Of a stretch of DNA of 64,000 nucleotides, positions 1-11,129 are shown one piece after another. A model generated the notes under the pieces. The model made no database searches. It saw only the letters and a program-made list of their open reading frames with translations, and had not been told where the DNA came from. Positions within the stretch are counted from its first letter, which is position 1. Every line of letters begins with the position of its first letter. The DNA comes from Cenococcum geophilum 1.58 (taxonomy: Eukaryota > Ascomycota > Dothideomycetes > Gloniales > Gloniaceae). The stretch spans positions 4,043,222 to 4,107,221 of the forward strand of contig KV748179.1 of the NCBI GenBank assembly GCA_001692895.1, written 5' to 3'. A program made the translations under genes and the position numbers.

Positions 1-1340
1 TCTTATCTTTTATTAACTATATAACTACGGATAAGCAAACGGAAGGGCTACTACCTATTAAAATCGAAATATGAGACGCCAAGATGTTTATAAAAATGGT
101 AGCATAAGACCCTAATAAATACTACCGCCTTCTATAGAACTATTACCTAAAGCTTACACGAGCTAAGATGCGTGCTGCTTAAGATCGCGATATTATCTAA
201 GACCTATAAGCTCGTAAGGCGCTCGCCGACAACACACGTTAAGAAACCGAAGACGACCTCTGTGTGTCTAAACGCGACATCTAACAGTTAAAGAAGGCTG
301 AGATTGCACTAATTGCTACGGTTACTGAAAGAGAAGGTATAATTAAATACCTATAATTTTAGCTTAACGAGTACATTTGTAATAACGCTAGATACCTCTC
401 TACTATATATAACGCCACCTAAGTCTCTATACCCCTAGCAACTTTACCTACTTAACGCTTAACGGAGGGCTAGCGCTAAGCAGCTTCACCTAATAGGAAC
501 CCCTACTAAAGCAGCGATAATAAAAGCCATAATAATCGGACCTAAACTGCCACTATAGGGTCTAATACACGCTACCCTAATCCCCTAGTTTTTTAGGGAG
601 ACCGTAAGGAATACAGCTACTAGAAGATGTAAATCCGCGAGAAACTAACTTAGAGCGCCTGCCTTTTTCCTACGGAAGACACTAAGATTAGCTATATTAT
701 TGGACGAATAAAGGGTACACTGTTTAACAGACTCTTTGCCTAATAGGAGACTAGTAGCCTTTGGAAGTAGCAGTCCTACTAAGAAGTTCTTAACGATCTT
801 AACCTAATGTACCGTAACTACGACCTACTGGCCACCAACCGAGCTAAACTACGTGCCTTAAAGATAAGCCCTACTAAATCATTTGACGAATTCTATGTTA
901 AATTCTAGGAATATACTAGAGCCCTTACCTGAGATAATACTAAAGACCAGGAGGACCTCCTTAAAAAAGTTACTTATCGCCTTAGTTACGCAGCCGCCAG
1001 CTATAACTACAACAATGTTTATAATATAGTAGCAGCTCTACAGAAGATCGAACGACAACTAAATTAGATTGCTACTACTAACCCTTGCCTAAAGACCTCT
1101 CTATAAAAGCCCCCTAGGCCTACTAAACCTATATATACTAAGCCACTAACGCCTACTACCTTAAGTACTACCGGAACCAATATTAATTTCTCTATACTAA
1201 CCTTCCTATAGAAACTCCTAGATGGAGAGCGCGAGCTACTTTAGAAACTAGGACACTACTATAGATGCCGTTAAAAAGGCTATTATCGCGATAACCTAAA
1301 CTGCCTAATAGCTAGGTTCGGTAGCTGTCGCCTAATACCT
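1..1340 (+). pseudogene. gag region of chromovirus A1
   Basis: Structural (capsid/nucleocapsid) region of A1, a fossil. It aligns along its length with the gag region of A2 (12440-13760). A CCHC nucleic-acid-binding knuckle ends it at about 1255-1320. The start of gag is left of the window or at its very edge. It is broken in many places and no product is expected. Confidence 0.75.
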
Positions 1341-1579
1341 AACCTAATACCCCAAACACTAAATACGTCGCTATACGCCACTACCGTATAAGATGAAGAC
1401 GCAGTAATAGTGGTAGAGTTGGATATAGAAACGGAAAACGCCAAGTCCTAGCCCTAAGTCGCGGGTTGGGACGCCCTAATAACGGAGGGATCTATATATT
1501 GGCTTGCTTAATAGATAACTCTATAAAAATAAATAGACGGAAATAGATAGTTTTACCTATAATAGGAACTACTGCTAAA

Positions 1580-4500
1580 AAATAATATAAAAGCCGTTCC
1601 ATAATTAATTGCGGAGCTACTAATAAATTTATAGATACCTAATTTGTGCGCACTTATAACCTACCTACCTTACCCCTTACTAAAGCCCGCGCCCTATAAC
1701 TCACTAACGGTAATTATACCGCATAAAAGATTACCTATATGGCACAACTCTATCTAGATATAAATGGGCACCAGGAAGAACTCTAGGCTTATATTATACC
1801 ACTTGCCAACTACCCTATTATCCTTAAAATGAACTAGCTTAAACAGCATAACCCCGCTATTAACTGGAAGAAGAAAAAAGTAACCTTTAACTCTAAATAC
1901 TGTAGAGAGACTTGCCTAGGGCATGGCCTAGCCGCCTCTATTTACTCCCTAGGATATCAACCCAAGGAACCCCTTATTACCCCACCTATAACTAACTGCT
2001 ACTATATAAGTGCCCCGGCCTTCTACTATATAGCACGTAAGAAAGGCTAGACCATTACTATAGCTTCCCAATTACAACTATATAAGCTTAATAAAGAATA
2101 GGACTATATCCTCTATAGTAATAGGATAGATATAGTCGACCTTTTAGAAGACGACGCCCCTATAGAACTCTATAGACTTTTACCTTTAGACTTTAAGAAG
2201 TTTATAAAGCTTAAAAAAGGATTTACCAACAAAGAACTCCGCAAGCTCCTCCCTAAGAGGTACTATAACTTTACCGATATGTGCTTATAAAAGAGCGCAG
2301 ATATACTCCCCCCATATTAACTTAATAACTATGCCATTAACATTAAATAAGGAAAAATACTACCTTATAAGAGACCCTATCTAATGTTAAAAGATAAGCT
2401 TCTAGTTGTAAAAAAGATATCAACAGAGACACCCTTAATAAAGGATTTATTCGTCCTAGCATATTTACTAGCACCGCCCCGCATTCCTTTCTCGTAAAGC
2501 TAAGAGGAGGTTTGTTAATTCTGCGTTAACTATAGAGGTACTTAACGCTATTATTATAAAACTATACATAGTACCTGTTAACGTAAGACCATTAAGCGCT
2601 AGTTAAGCCCAAAATCATACTAAGCTCGATATTATTGCCGNNNNNNNNNNNNNNNNNNNNNNNNNTTTATTTTCTTAGTATTTGTAAGAAGCATATGGTC
2701 TCTATTTGGTAAAAAGTTTATATCAATGAGCACCTTAATAAGAGGATTTATTCGTCCTCAGCAGATTACACAGGTTCTCGGCGGCATCTTTCCGCTTAAG
2801 TTAGCGTTATAGAGGCAGTAATTTAATTCCTTGCGTTGAACATAGGAGACTTAACGCTATTATAAATTAAAAAGCTAATACCCAGTACGCCTATACGTAA
2901 GACCCTTAAGCGGCTTAGTTAAGCCAAATCTATCTAAGCTTCGATATTTTTGCCGCCTTTAACTAGTCTCTAGAATACGGGAAGGCTGACAAATAGAAAA
3001 CCGCATTCAGTATCCGCGCTTCGCGCTAATTATTAAATCATACCATTATACTCTTAGCGTATACAGGACGGCCCAGTGCACCTTCTAAAAGCTATATTGA
3101 AATAACAGCCTTACGGGAACTAACCTGTAACGACTTCTGCTTTTACGTACCTAGACAACATACTTATTTATAGCCAATAACCCACTCTAAGTATTACCTA
3201 AACACGTTTAAACAGGTCCTCACCAATGCCGCCTTAGGGACGGTAGGGACTATATATTAATTTAACAGAAATTGCGAATTCTTAGTTACAGAAGTAAAAT
3301 ACCTTAGACTAATTATTTACTACTAAAGGGTCGGTCCGTATAGACCCCGAGAAGGTATATATAAAATTTAACCGAATAGCAAGCCCCTAACTGCATTAAG
3401 GGACGTATAAGCCTTTCTCAGTTCGCCAACTTCTATCGGAAATTTATATACAACTTCTAGGGCGTAGTAGTACCAACTTATAGCAAAATAATGCGAAACG
3501 AAGCGGCCTTTTTGTAAAAGAAAGAAAAACCACCTACGCTTTACCTAGACGCCTAAATATAAGAAGGCGTTCTAAGACCTTAAAAAAATGCCCTTTACTA
3601 AAGCACCTATCCTAGCTAACTGTTACACTAGGATAATAACTCTACCTTAAAACTAAACTCCTTAGACCACGTTAACGCAGGCTCGTCCTCTCCCAGATAG
3701 TAATAACGGTCTCTCCTTTACCTAGTCGTATTCTACCTCATCTAAGCTTATACCATAAGAGTAATAACTATAAAAGATCTATACATAAAGAACCTCCTAT
3801 ATAATTATATAAGCTATTTAAAGAATTCCGACTAGAACTCCTCCTTAGTAGGAGCCTAACTAGCTAACTAAAGTCCTTACGGACCATTGCAATCTTAAAT
3901 AATTTATAACTATAAAGTAGCTAAACTAACGCCAAGCACGTTAGAACGAGTTCCTCTCGTGGTTTTAACTTCAAAAATGTTATATATAAACTAGGAGTAT
4001 AAGGGTACTAAAACCTAATAGCCTAAAACAGCCGCTCGTAAGACCTTCCTTAGTCTAAAGATAACCCCCGCAATTAGTTCCAACAATAGACAATCCTAAA
4101 AGTACGAAATTTGGCCCCAGGCATACTACCTACGATAGAGCCAACTATACCCTAGATTTATACCATAGAACTAAAGTTACTTCCTAAAATTAATAAGCTT
4201 ATCACTACGGCATATAACGCCTCTGTCGACCTATTACTATATTAACTTATTGCCGCAAAGACCGCTAGCGCCTGTACGCTGCCTACTAACCTCTAAAGCT
4301 TAGGCTAGATTAATATAGCAGCCTTAGAAGTAAAAGAGAATAGGCTCTATTATAGAGGCCGCCTATTTATCCCTAACTTAGAAAATCTACAACAGCAACT
4401 AATCTAAATGGCCCACGACCTCCGATTAAGCGGCTACCTAGGTAGAGGAGGAACCTATAAGCTTCTTAGCCGATACTACTTCTGGCTAAAAATAATAGAC

Positions 4501-5770
4501 TTAATTAAACGCTTTATAGGCACCTGCTACGGTTATAAGCGTGCTAAGGCCTTTAATATAAAGTACTAAGGACTACTATACCCTCTACCAGTACCTATAT
4601 AACGATAGGCAGATATCGCTATAGATTTCGTTGTTAACCTACTACCCTATAAACGACACGGCCGTATCTATAAGAACATCCTTATAATAATATGCCGACT
4701 TATAAAAGAGCGCCACTACGTCCTAACCGAAGGCGTAGCCGTTAGCGACGTTACTAACGCCTTCCTTCGCGAAGTCTACTAACTATATAGGTTACCTAAC
4801 TTAATTACGTCCAACTAAGGTATATAATTTAACTCCGATATATAGAGACGAATCTACTAACACCTTGGTATCTCCGTCAAAATGTCTATATCCTTTTACT
4901 ATAAAACTACTGGGTAACTAGAAAACGCTAATACCAGTATAAAAGCGTACCTACGGCAGGTAGTTACCTATAGTTAAGATGACTGGGTGGATTACCTCCC
5001 ACTAGGTAAATTCGTAGCGAATAACTACGTCTTAACCACTATAGGACTTACCCCGTTCTTCGCGAATAAGGGTTATTACCTCTAATCCGGCATAGAGCCA
5101 CCAGAACCTATTAATAAGAAACTGCTATATAGAAAATGCCTTAAGATGCTACTTGCTGACCAGCATATAGACCGCATAAAAAATCTACTTAACTACTGTA
5201 AGGGAGAAATGGCCTGGGCTTAAGTAAAGTAGGCCTACTTCGCTAACCGTTATAGAACGCCACCACCGGAGATACGTGTTAGCGACTAGGTATAACTAGA
5301 TATATATAATATCTCTACGCAGAGGCCTATAAAGTCACTTAATTATAAGAACCTCGGCCCCTATCTAATTAAACGAGTTATTAACAGGGGAGCCGCATAT
5401 AAGCTAGAACTCCCGCCTACCCTAGCCACCCACGGGATATAGCCCGTATTTTACCTATAGCTACTACACCTCTATTAGCCTAACCCCTTACTAGGGCAGA
5501 TATAGCCTAAACCCCTACTAGTACTAATCCGAGATAAGAACGAAGATAAAAACCATAAGGAGTAGACTATTAAACGAATTATTAACTCTAAATACTTTAG
5601 CAAAGGTAGAGGACAACGGCTCTACTACAGAGCTATATATACAGGATTCGACATAGATTAGCTAGAATGGCAACTATAGGAAGACTTCAAAAATGCAAAG
5701 GATCTAATTAGCAACTTTTACTACGCGAACCTATAGAAACCGGGCCTAAGCAGAGACTTTATACCTAATC
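1580..5770 (+). pseudogene. pol region of chromovirus A1 (PR-RT-RH-IN-chromodomain-like)
   Basis: Broken polyprotein region. Approximate parts: aspartic protease 1595-1830, pre-RT and RT 2200-3430 (interrupted by the assembly gap), RNase H 3500-4060, integrase 4400-5350 with a zinc-binding N-terminal part and the DDE core, GPY/F-like stretch 5330-5470, and a chromodomain-like module 5550-5750. In living chromoviruses that last module directs integration to heterochromatin. The order PR-RT-RH-IN is that of Ty3/gypsy. It carries many breaks. Confidence 0.85.
2641..2665. other. Scaffold gap (25 N) with repeated sequence on both sides
   Basis: A run of 25 N. The roughly 240 bp left of it (about 2400-2640) and the 260 bp right of it (about 2695-2955) are two noisy readings of the same RT stretch. 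The intact counterpart in A2 (about 14830-15059 continuing at 23275) has it once. This looks like two contig ends that overlap but were not merged, not a biological duplication. Confidence 0.85.
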
Positions 5771-5896
5771 CCCTATAGAAGCCCTTATAGAGTTAAACCG
5801 TTATATATTACTACGTAAGGGCAAATTGCCGTTAAATTGCCGTTAGATTGCGGTAAAGTGCAATCACATGACCGGAATATCGTTAAGATATCCAGG

Positions 5897-5919
5897 AACT
5901 TCGACCGGCGGTTAAAGTT
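5897..5919 (+). promoter_or_regulatory. Palindrome upstream of the 3' LTR of A1
   Basis: A 23-bp inverted repeat whose second arm is CGGTTAAAGTT around a single central base; two positions of the first arm differ here. It is followed by ATCTAATTAGT. It sits about 170 bp before the 3' LTR. The same block occurs in A2 (28297-28319), and in perfect form in the unrelated chromovirus C (31398-31420). Function unknown; a dimeric protein site or an RNA structure near the polypurine tract are both possible. Confidence 0.6.
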
Positions 5920-6085
5920 ATCTAATTAGTCAGATTCTTAGATGCCAAGCCCTATTACATAATGTTATTTCAAGCCTTTAGCGATACCCCCCATTTTCTT
6001 CTTTTTTATACCTTAAGTGTCTCTTTTATATATATATAGTAACCACAGCGTCGCCGGAGCTCAGCCTCTATAAGAGGGGGGATAG

Positions 6086-6279
6086 TGTTACGGAACCCCA
6101 CCGCAGGGGCCTCTATAGGAGAGCCCCGTGCTCTTACGTATACCTCGCGTATAGCTTATATCAGCTACGCGTAGGTATATCACCTCCTTACGCCCTCGAC
6201 CCTTATAATCAATCGCGTAACGTCTTATAGACTCCTCGAATACATACGCTTTTGTAGCCACTGCCCCCGTCCCGTAACA
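6086..6279 (+). repeat. 3' LTR of chromovirus A1
   Basis: 194-bp LTR beginning TGTTACGGAACC and ending CCCGTAACA. It is preceded by a purine tract (AAGAGGGGGGATAG) and is homologous over its full length to the LTRs at 11969-12161 and 28485-28677. The LINE ORF1 sequence starts at the next base, which fixes the boundary. Confidence 0.95.
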
Positions 6280-7744
6280 CTTTACTATTAGCAAAGTGTT
6301 TTTCTTTACAATTAATGCAAAGAGGGGTAGTATGCTTATAAGTCTTGCCTATTATTATATAGGTAGGACAGGCGTAGTCTTTAGATAGATGCGCAGCCGC
6401 ATAATATCTACAGGCCCTAATAGAACATTTATCTCCTATATAGCCAAATTTTTGGTAGCTAGTGCACTATGTAGTTATTATGCCTAAGGCTCTAACCCAC
6501 CTGGCCAAACAAACCTCCAAAAAGGTAGCAGCAGTGTCTCGCGACTGGACGGGCTGCCGGTTGGAATGCCTTATAAGCTCTATAGCCCATACCGCCATAT
6601 AGGTAGCGCAAGGTCTGACAGTAGTAGAAGAGGCTTTAAGGTATTTTACTACCTTAGTAGCTATACCTGCAATTAAAATCTCTTTTTACTTAAGAATTTC
6701 TTGTCTTTTTCTTCGTTCTCTATAGTAAAAACTATAGAGTTAAATCTAGTCTATGGATTGCGTCTTTTTATACTAGATAAGATCTATCTAGGTAGCTCTT
6801 ATATCCTTATAGGATTAAAGGTCTTAATTTCTTCTTTTAGAAGCTTAGAGCCTCCTTCTTCTAGGAAAGATAGGGTAGGAACCCTGTAGGCTATAATTTA
6901 AACCTATAGTTCTAGTTTTTGTTCTCTTTAAAAGGTAAAGCAGTTATACCAGATTTTCTTATATTTAACTAGGAAATCTGCATTATACTCTTCTGTAGTT
7001 ATAAGGAGAATATTTCGTTTTCCTTTAGTTCTAGCTATAGATGCTAAAACGGGTTTTTCTACTTGCAGTTTTAATGCAAATAGTTAATTAACTTTGTTTC
7101 GTATAGAGAAGGTATTTAAAGGTTGGTCCTTTTAGTCTGTAATTAGGACTAGCTTTCTTTTATATAGCTGCTTTTTCTTACTTCTAGTAGAAGTAGGAGG
7201 GGTAGGAGATAGTAGTAATGAGGAGGGTAGAGGGGAGGAGGACGAAGTAGGGAGGTCCTTCTTTAGCCTCTCTGCGTAGGTTTCTTTAGTATAGGGGCTA
7301 CCTCCTTACAGAGAGCTCTTACTTCTTTAACTAGTCCTTTTAGGACAACTTTTGTCTTTTCTTTTCTTTTTTAAAGGGATTTCTCCTACTAGGATACTAC
7401 GTGTATAGTCCTTTAGCTATTTAACCTTTTCCTTTTATCTCTTCTCCTTCTTCTTCTAGCCCTTTATAGGCCTAGGTTAGGCTATCTAGAGCCTTTTATA
7501 AATTGTGTTTTAGAGAAAGGGGAGAGAAGATATACTTGGTATACTAGCCGTAAAAGCTATAATTTAGTTATCTCTTTTTGCACGTTTTCGGTTTCTCTTT
7601 TCAGTAGAAGACTAAGGATATCCTTTTTTCTCCTGTCCCAAATAGGTCAGAAAAGGAGAAGAGGTAGAAAAAGTGAATATAGATATAGACTTATTATCAC
7701 TTATTTCTATAAGAGGTCTTTTTAGGCCTACCGGGCCTTGGCAT
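6280..7744 (-). pseudogene. LINE ORF1 (gag-like, zinc-knuckle protein), C-terminus removed by A1
   Basis: Reads leftward from an ATG at 7742-7744. ORF1 of Tad1-type LINEs encodes an RNA-binding protein that packages the element RNA. Visible parts match the better copies: a basic Pro-rich start, an acidic coiled-coil stretch, and the first zinc knuckles near 6400-6480, after which the sequence ends abruptly at the A1 LTR. Many Trp and Gln codons are TAG/TAA, and it is more decayed than the copy at 57122-58555. The frame ORFs seen on + in this stretch are antisense shadows. Confidence 0.75.
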
Positions 7745-8160
7745 TTTATCTTATAAAGGGGGGTTCCTAGTTTTTATAGTAGATAATAACCTCCTTAAGT
7801 CTCTTATCTCCTAGTTCCTGTGAGGTAATAAGCTCCGCACTTTTTTTTTTTTTTTTTATATCCATTGTATTTTATACTACGTACAATACTGCGCATGCAG
7901 CCTCTAGGCTATGGCGCTATAGTCCTATATATATGAATCCCTTAGGCAGCTTAACATATACTAGTAACTATGTCCTAGTAGTTTATAAGCCCCTAAACTA
8001 GGGGTTTATAGTTCCTTAGTAAAATACTAAGTTATAAGCAACTACTAGGTAATGAGAAAACGGTAGAAAACTATAAGAAATAAGAAATCCTAACGCCTAT
8101 CCCTATCCTTTTGTAANTTAATTCTGTCCTTTTGCTTACTAATATCTCTTTACTAGGAGC

Positions 8161-9090
8161 CTAGTAGGAGTTACCTCCTTCTATAGATCCTGCTGTTATT
8201 AGCCACTTTCTAGTGGCTATCCCTGTCCTACTTAGAAATAGGAAAAGCGCCTCTCTTCCTTTTAGTGTACAAAATAGCTTCTTTAGAGAGAGAGAAGAGC
8301 TTAGTTTCTTTTGTATTTCTCTTCTTTCTTCTCTATATAGGTTGCAGTCTAGTAGTANGTGCCTAGGGGTTTGTAGTGCTCTACATTCCCTAAAGCATCT
8401 ACCGTCTTCATNCTCCCCCCCTATTACTTTAGAGAAGGATTTGAAATAGCCTTTTCCTAGCTTTAGCTAGAAGAAAGCTGATTGTAGCCTTTTAGGATAT
8501 TTATCCTTAGGGGCTTTAAGAGAAAAGGAATAGCTTCCTTTACAGATCCTAGTATAGTGTTTTCCCTTGTTCTTATTCTGCTGCCAATTGTTTTTCCACT
8601 ATTCTAGTATCTTTTCTCTTGCTGCTCTCCCTATATAGGCTAAGGGGGTATAAAAAGATTGTAGTTTTCTTCTAGAAAGGCCCTTTTTAGCTAGCTTATC
8701 TGCTATTTCGTTCCTATAGATTCCTAGATGGCTAGGAACCCAGTAGAAGTTAATAGGGGTCCCCTTACTAGCTAAATAGGAACAGCTTTGCGTAATTTTA
8801 AAGACTAGTTCTTGCCCCCCTGTAAGAGATTTAAGCTATAATCTTTTAATAGCTGCTTGGCTATCTATAAAGCAGGTAGTTATATAGTAGAGTTTAATAT
8901 ACCTGCTTATTTAGGCCTCTACCTTAGTTTTTAAGTAGCTTTCCCTTACTAAGCCCTAGGGCTTAGGGCTTTCCATAAGCAGTTAGCTGCTACTACTAAT
9001 AACACGGGGAATTTCACCAGTTCTCTTGGGTATCTTATAATAGGATTAACCTAAGTACTAGTTTACCCCCCAGCAGTCTATATAAAAGTC
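8161..9090 (-). pseudogene. LINE ORF2 C-terminal part: RNase H and terminal domain
   Basis: Minus-strand remains of the Tad1-like ORF2 polyprotein; endonuclease and RT parts are absent. From the N-terminal side I see a start like YID (about 9070), a Glu-Ala motif (about 8930), FIDSQAAIK (about 8885), and WVPSHLGIYRNEIADKLAKK (about 8730-8675). These fit the RNase H catalytic D-E-D pattern and the His motif. Then comes the usual C-terminal region with CRALQTPRH and LLLDC (about 8390-8340), ending EGGNSY and TAG at 8161. The frame holds from about 8640 to 8161 with only two TAG codons, both where Trp or Gln is expected. The 78-codon + frame at 8213-8449 is its antisense shadow. N bases sit at 8358 and 8412. 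Confidence 0.85.
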
Positions 9091-9838
9091 TCCTCCTAGA
9101 GTTAGTACGCTTTTATACGGCTTAGGAGCCTTCTATAGCCTCTAGTTTTACACCTCTTATTATTGTTTCCGCCGGTACGGGCTTAAGCTGCCATTTATAG
9201 GGGTTGCAACTCCCGTCTTACGCGCCTACTAACGTAATCCTATAAGGGCGTCGTAGCTGCATCCTGTAATGTGGAAGCCTTAGGTACCTTCTACAGTTAA
9301 GGCCTAGCTAAAAAGCCTCCCCCGCCTAAGTAACTCCTATTTGCTCCTTAAGCGTACCTTACTAGTATACTGCCCTAGCAAGTAGTCCTATCTATTAGTA
9401 CACCAACACGCACATCCGTTCTTTTAAGCCACGTAGTAGTTTCTCCAGCTAGGACGTAATCCTACCTACCTACTAGGTATACTAGGGGTTAGAGCTTAAC
9501 TAAGGAGTAAGGTCCCTAGAGCCAGCAGTGGCTACTATATACTACGCCCTATAGGAGGCTATAGTAGTATAGGGGCGCTACACCCTATACTACTGCCAGT
9601 TCCCGTTTCGCGTTGCCTATAAGAGTTTCTTTATAACAGGCCGACCGTATCTTATAGGAGGGGGCTATAGAACAGGTCCCGTACCAGGCAACCTGCTCCC
9701 CTCTCTCCTACTAACTAAGCTTATATCCCCCCTTCTTATAAGCTAGCCTATGTCTCTAACTATCGCGACCTTATCTAACTGGCCTGTGTTTCCCCTATAG
9801 CCTCCCCTATATATATGTATTAGGTTATATATACTACA

Positions 9839-10117
9839 CCTATTAAGACCCTCCTGTGAGTCGCCTTATATATAAGTTAGGTTGCGTGCACTATGCCTAT
9901 TAAGACCCTCCTGTAAGTCACCTGCGACCATAGGTTGAACGCCATGGGGCTGTCGAAGCTGGCCTNTGTTTCCGCTACCTAGAGCTTTACCCATGTTTCC
10001 ACCTCGTCAAGCCGTCTAGTCGCCGTCGCGTCGCTATTGCGTCGCTGTCGCGTTGCTGTCGCGTCTCTGTCCAGGTCGCGCGCACCACGCCTATTAAGAC
10101 CCTCTTCTAAGTCACCT
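9839..10117. repeat. Three dispersed copies of a 28-bp unit
   Basis: The unit begins CCTATTAAGACCCTC and ends GTCRCCT, at 9839-9866, 9896-9923 and 10090-10117. Copies differ at a few positions, mostly transitions. Related GGCCTTAATRAGTTCT motifs follow at about 10150-10220. No coding function seen. Confidence 0.8.
10021..10071. repeat. GC-rich minisatellite, about 11-12-bp unit
   Basis: About four imperfect repeats of a GTCGCGTCGCT-like unit. The density of CpG is striking against the AT-rich surroundings. Confidence 0.7.
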
Positions 10118-10925
10118 GGGTGTCGGATACCAGATAGGCCCTCATAGGGGGGCCTTAATGAGTTCTCTAGGCAGGGCCTTAATAAGTTCTTTGCGGTGGC
10201 CTTGGGGCCTTAATAAGTTTCGTATAAGGTATCTGCGACGTATTAACCTTAACAAGTTCTTATAAAAAGAGGTTCCCTACGCCCTCGCCGCATTTCTTTA
10301 CGATCTCAGAGCTAGTGCAAGCCTAAGGGTGTCCTGTTATATGACTAGGACGCGTCTATATTAACTAACTATAATAAGGCCAGTTTCGGGCCTGGCTACG
10401 AGCTAGGTAGTCATATATTAGGTGGTTTTCGTATCCCAGTTTCCCTTAATAGGCCTCCCTAGGTGGTAGAGCAGGAGCCTCAAGCGGAGGCAGTAAGGCT
10501 CCTGGTGTTGTTGAGGGCGATACATACGCGTCGCGAGCTCAACACCACAGAACCGCAGCGACAGCGCGCTGCACGCGCTGCGACGGCTCTCTACCATTGC
10601 CTCTGCACTTGGCCATCAAAAGGAACGATTTCCTGATGATGTTTCCACCCGCGGCGACGTGGACGCGTGCAGTAGGGCTTCGCGGGCAAGCTCCGCACTA
10701 CTTAGCTATATAAACTAAAAGGTAAGCGAGTAACTGGCTTGATGCTAGGCACGGCTGTGTGGAACAATATATATAGGCGAGGTGACGAATCACCTAACAG
10801 TTCCAGAGGTGAAAAACTAGGCAAAAAGCCTTACTAGTTTTTACTATCCTTCTACGCCCTTTTTCCTTACTAATCCCACTAGAGAATTTCTAGGGGGATT
10901 AGGCTAAAAGGTAGTAGAAAAACTA

Positions 10926-11129
10926 GCTAAAAAGACTAATATAGTTATTTTCTTTTCCTATTAAAAGTAGAAAAAACTACTAAAAAAAAGGACTTGTTAG
11001 GCTTTTACTAGCAGAAAAGCCCTAAAGGCAATCCTTTCCTTATTAAAGAAAATCTGACTAAAGGAGATATAGAAAAGTACCTACACCCCCTATTTTATTA
11101 GGCTTTTACTTTTAATAGAAGAAAAGCCT
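10926..11129 (-). other. Extra 5' UTR block of LINE copy 1 with two inverted repeats
   Basis: This stretch is absent from the matching place in both ORF1-only LINEs. It contains two inverted repeats of the form AGGCTTTTACT...AGAAAAGCCT (about 11008-11035 and 11099-11132), each able to form a stem. It may belong to the 5' UTR of the autonomous parent, lost in the deletion derivatives, or be a small insertion. Confidence 0.5.

Larger units (their letters stand above)
1..6279 (+). mobile_element. Ty3/gypsy chromovirus A1, 5' end outside window
   Basis: An old, broken LTR retrotransposon of the chromovirus type. It is collinear with element A2 (11969-28677), which shows that about 470 bp (5' LTR and leader) lie left of the window. 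Parts in order: gag with a CCHC knuckle, aspartic protease, RT, RNase H, integrase with GPY/F region, a C-terminal chromodomain-like module, a purine-rich tract and the 3' LTR. It is inserted in the ORF1 of a LINE that resumes at 6280. It carries many RIP-type changes. A scaffold gap lies inside its RT. Confidence 0.93.
7841..10687 (-). mobile_element. LINE insertion with ORF2 tail plus unrelated 5' segment
   Basis: Bounded by an 11-bp duplication AAGCTCCGCAC (7830-7840 and 10688-10698). On the minus strand it ends in a poly(A) (T17 at 7841-7857 on +). The first 150 bp after the tail match the 3' ends of the two ORF1-only LINEs. ORF2 (RNase H and C-terminal region) is recognisable from 8161 to about 9090. 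The remaining 1.6 kb to 10687 does not look like the reverse-transcriptase part expected upstream and is GC-richer, so the insertion looks chimeric. Confidence 0.75.
9091..10687. other. Unassigned GC-richer segment inside the LINE insertion
   Basis: No recognisable RT or other domain on either strand. It holds three copies of a 28-bp unit (9839-9866, 9896-9923, 10090-10117), a GC-rich 11-12-bp array (10021-10071) and an inverted repeat GGTGTTG...CTCAACACC (10504-10546). CpG is kept, and RIP-type decay looks weaker than in the flanks, most clearly at 9980-10690. It could be a template-switch partner RNA, a captured host sequence, or the 5' region of a different LINE subfamily. Confidence 0.5.
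7819..10799. repeat. Very short solo LTR (123 bp), split by a LINE insertion
   Basis: Two pieces, 7819-7840 and 10699-10799, join into a 123-bp unit that begins TGTGAGGT and ends ACCTAACA, with a TATATAAA motif inside. It is flanked by a perfect 5-bp duplication, GTTCC at 7814-7818 and 10800-10804. TG...CA ends, a 5-bp TSD and an internal TATA box favour a solo LTR of a small retrotransposon (TRIM-sized). A short TIR element is the alternative. No other copy is in the window, so the family is unknown. Confidence 0.65.

Noticed and set aside
8213-8449. 78-codon + frame
   Set aside because: It is antisense to the LINE ORF2 C-terminal region with its CRALQTPRH and LLLDC motifs.
10261-10440. Possible LTR promoter (TATAAAAAGAGG) followed by a primer-like site
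   Set aside because: No second copy, no TG/CA ends and no TSD around it; the stretch lies inside one LINE-type TSD.
10450-10500. tRNA-like TGGTAGAGCA...CTCAAGC stretch
   Set aside because: It has an A-box-like word only, with no B box and no closing acceptor stem.
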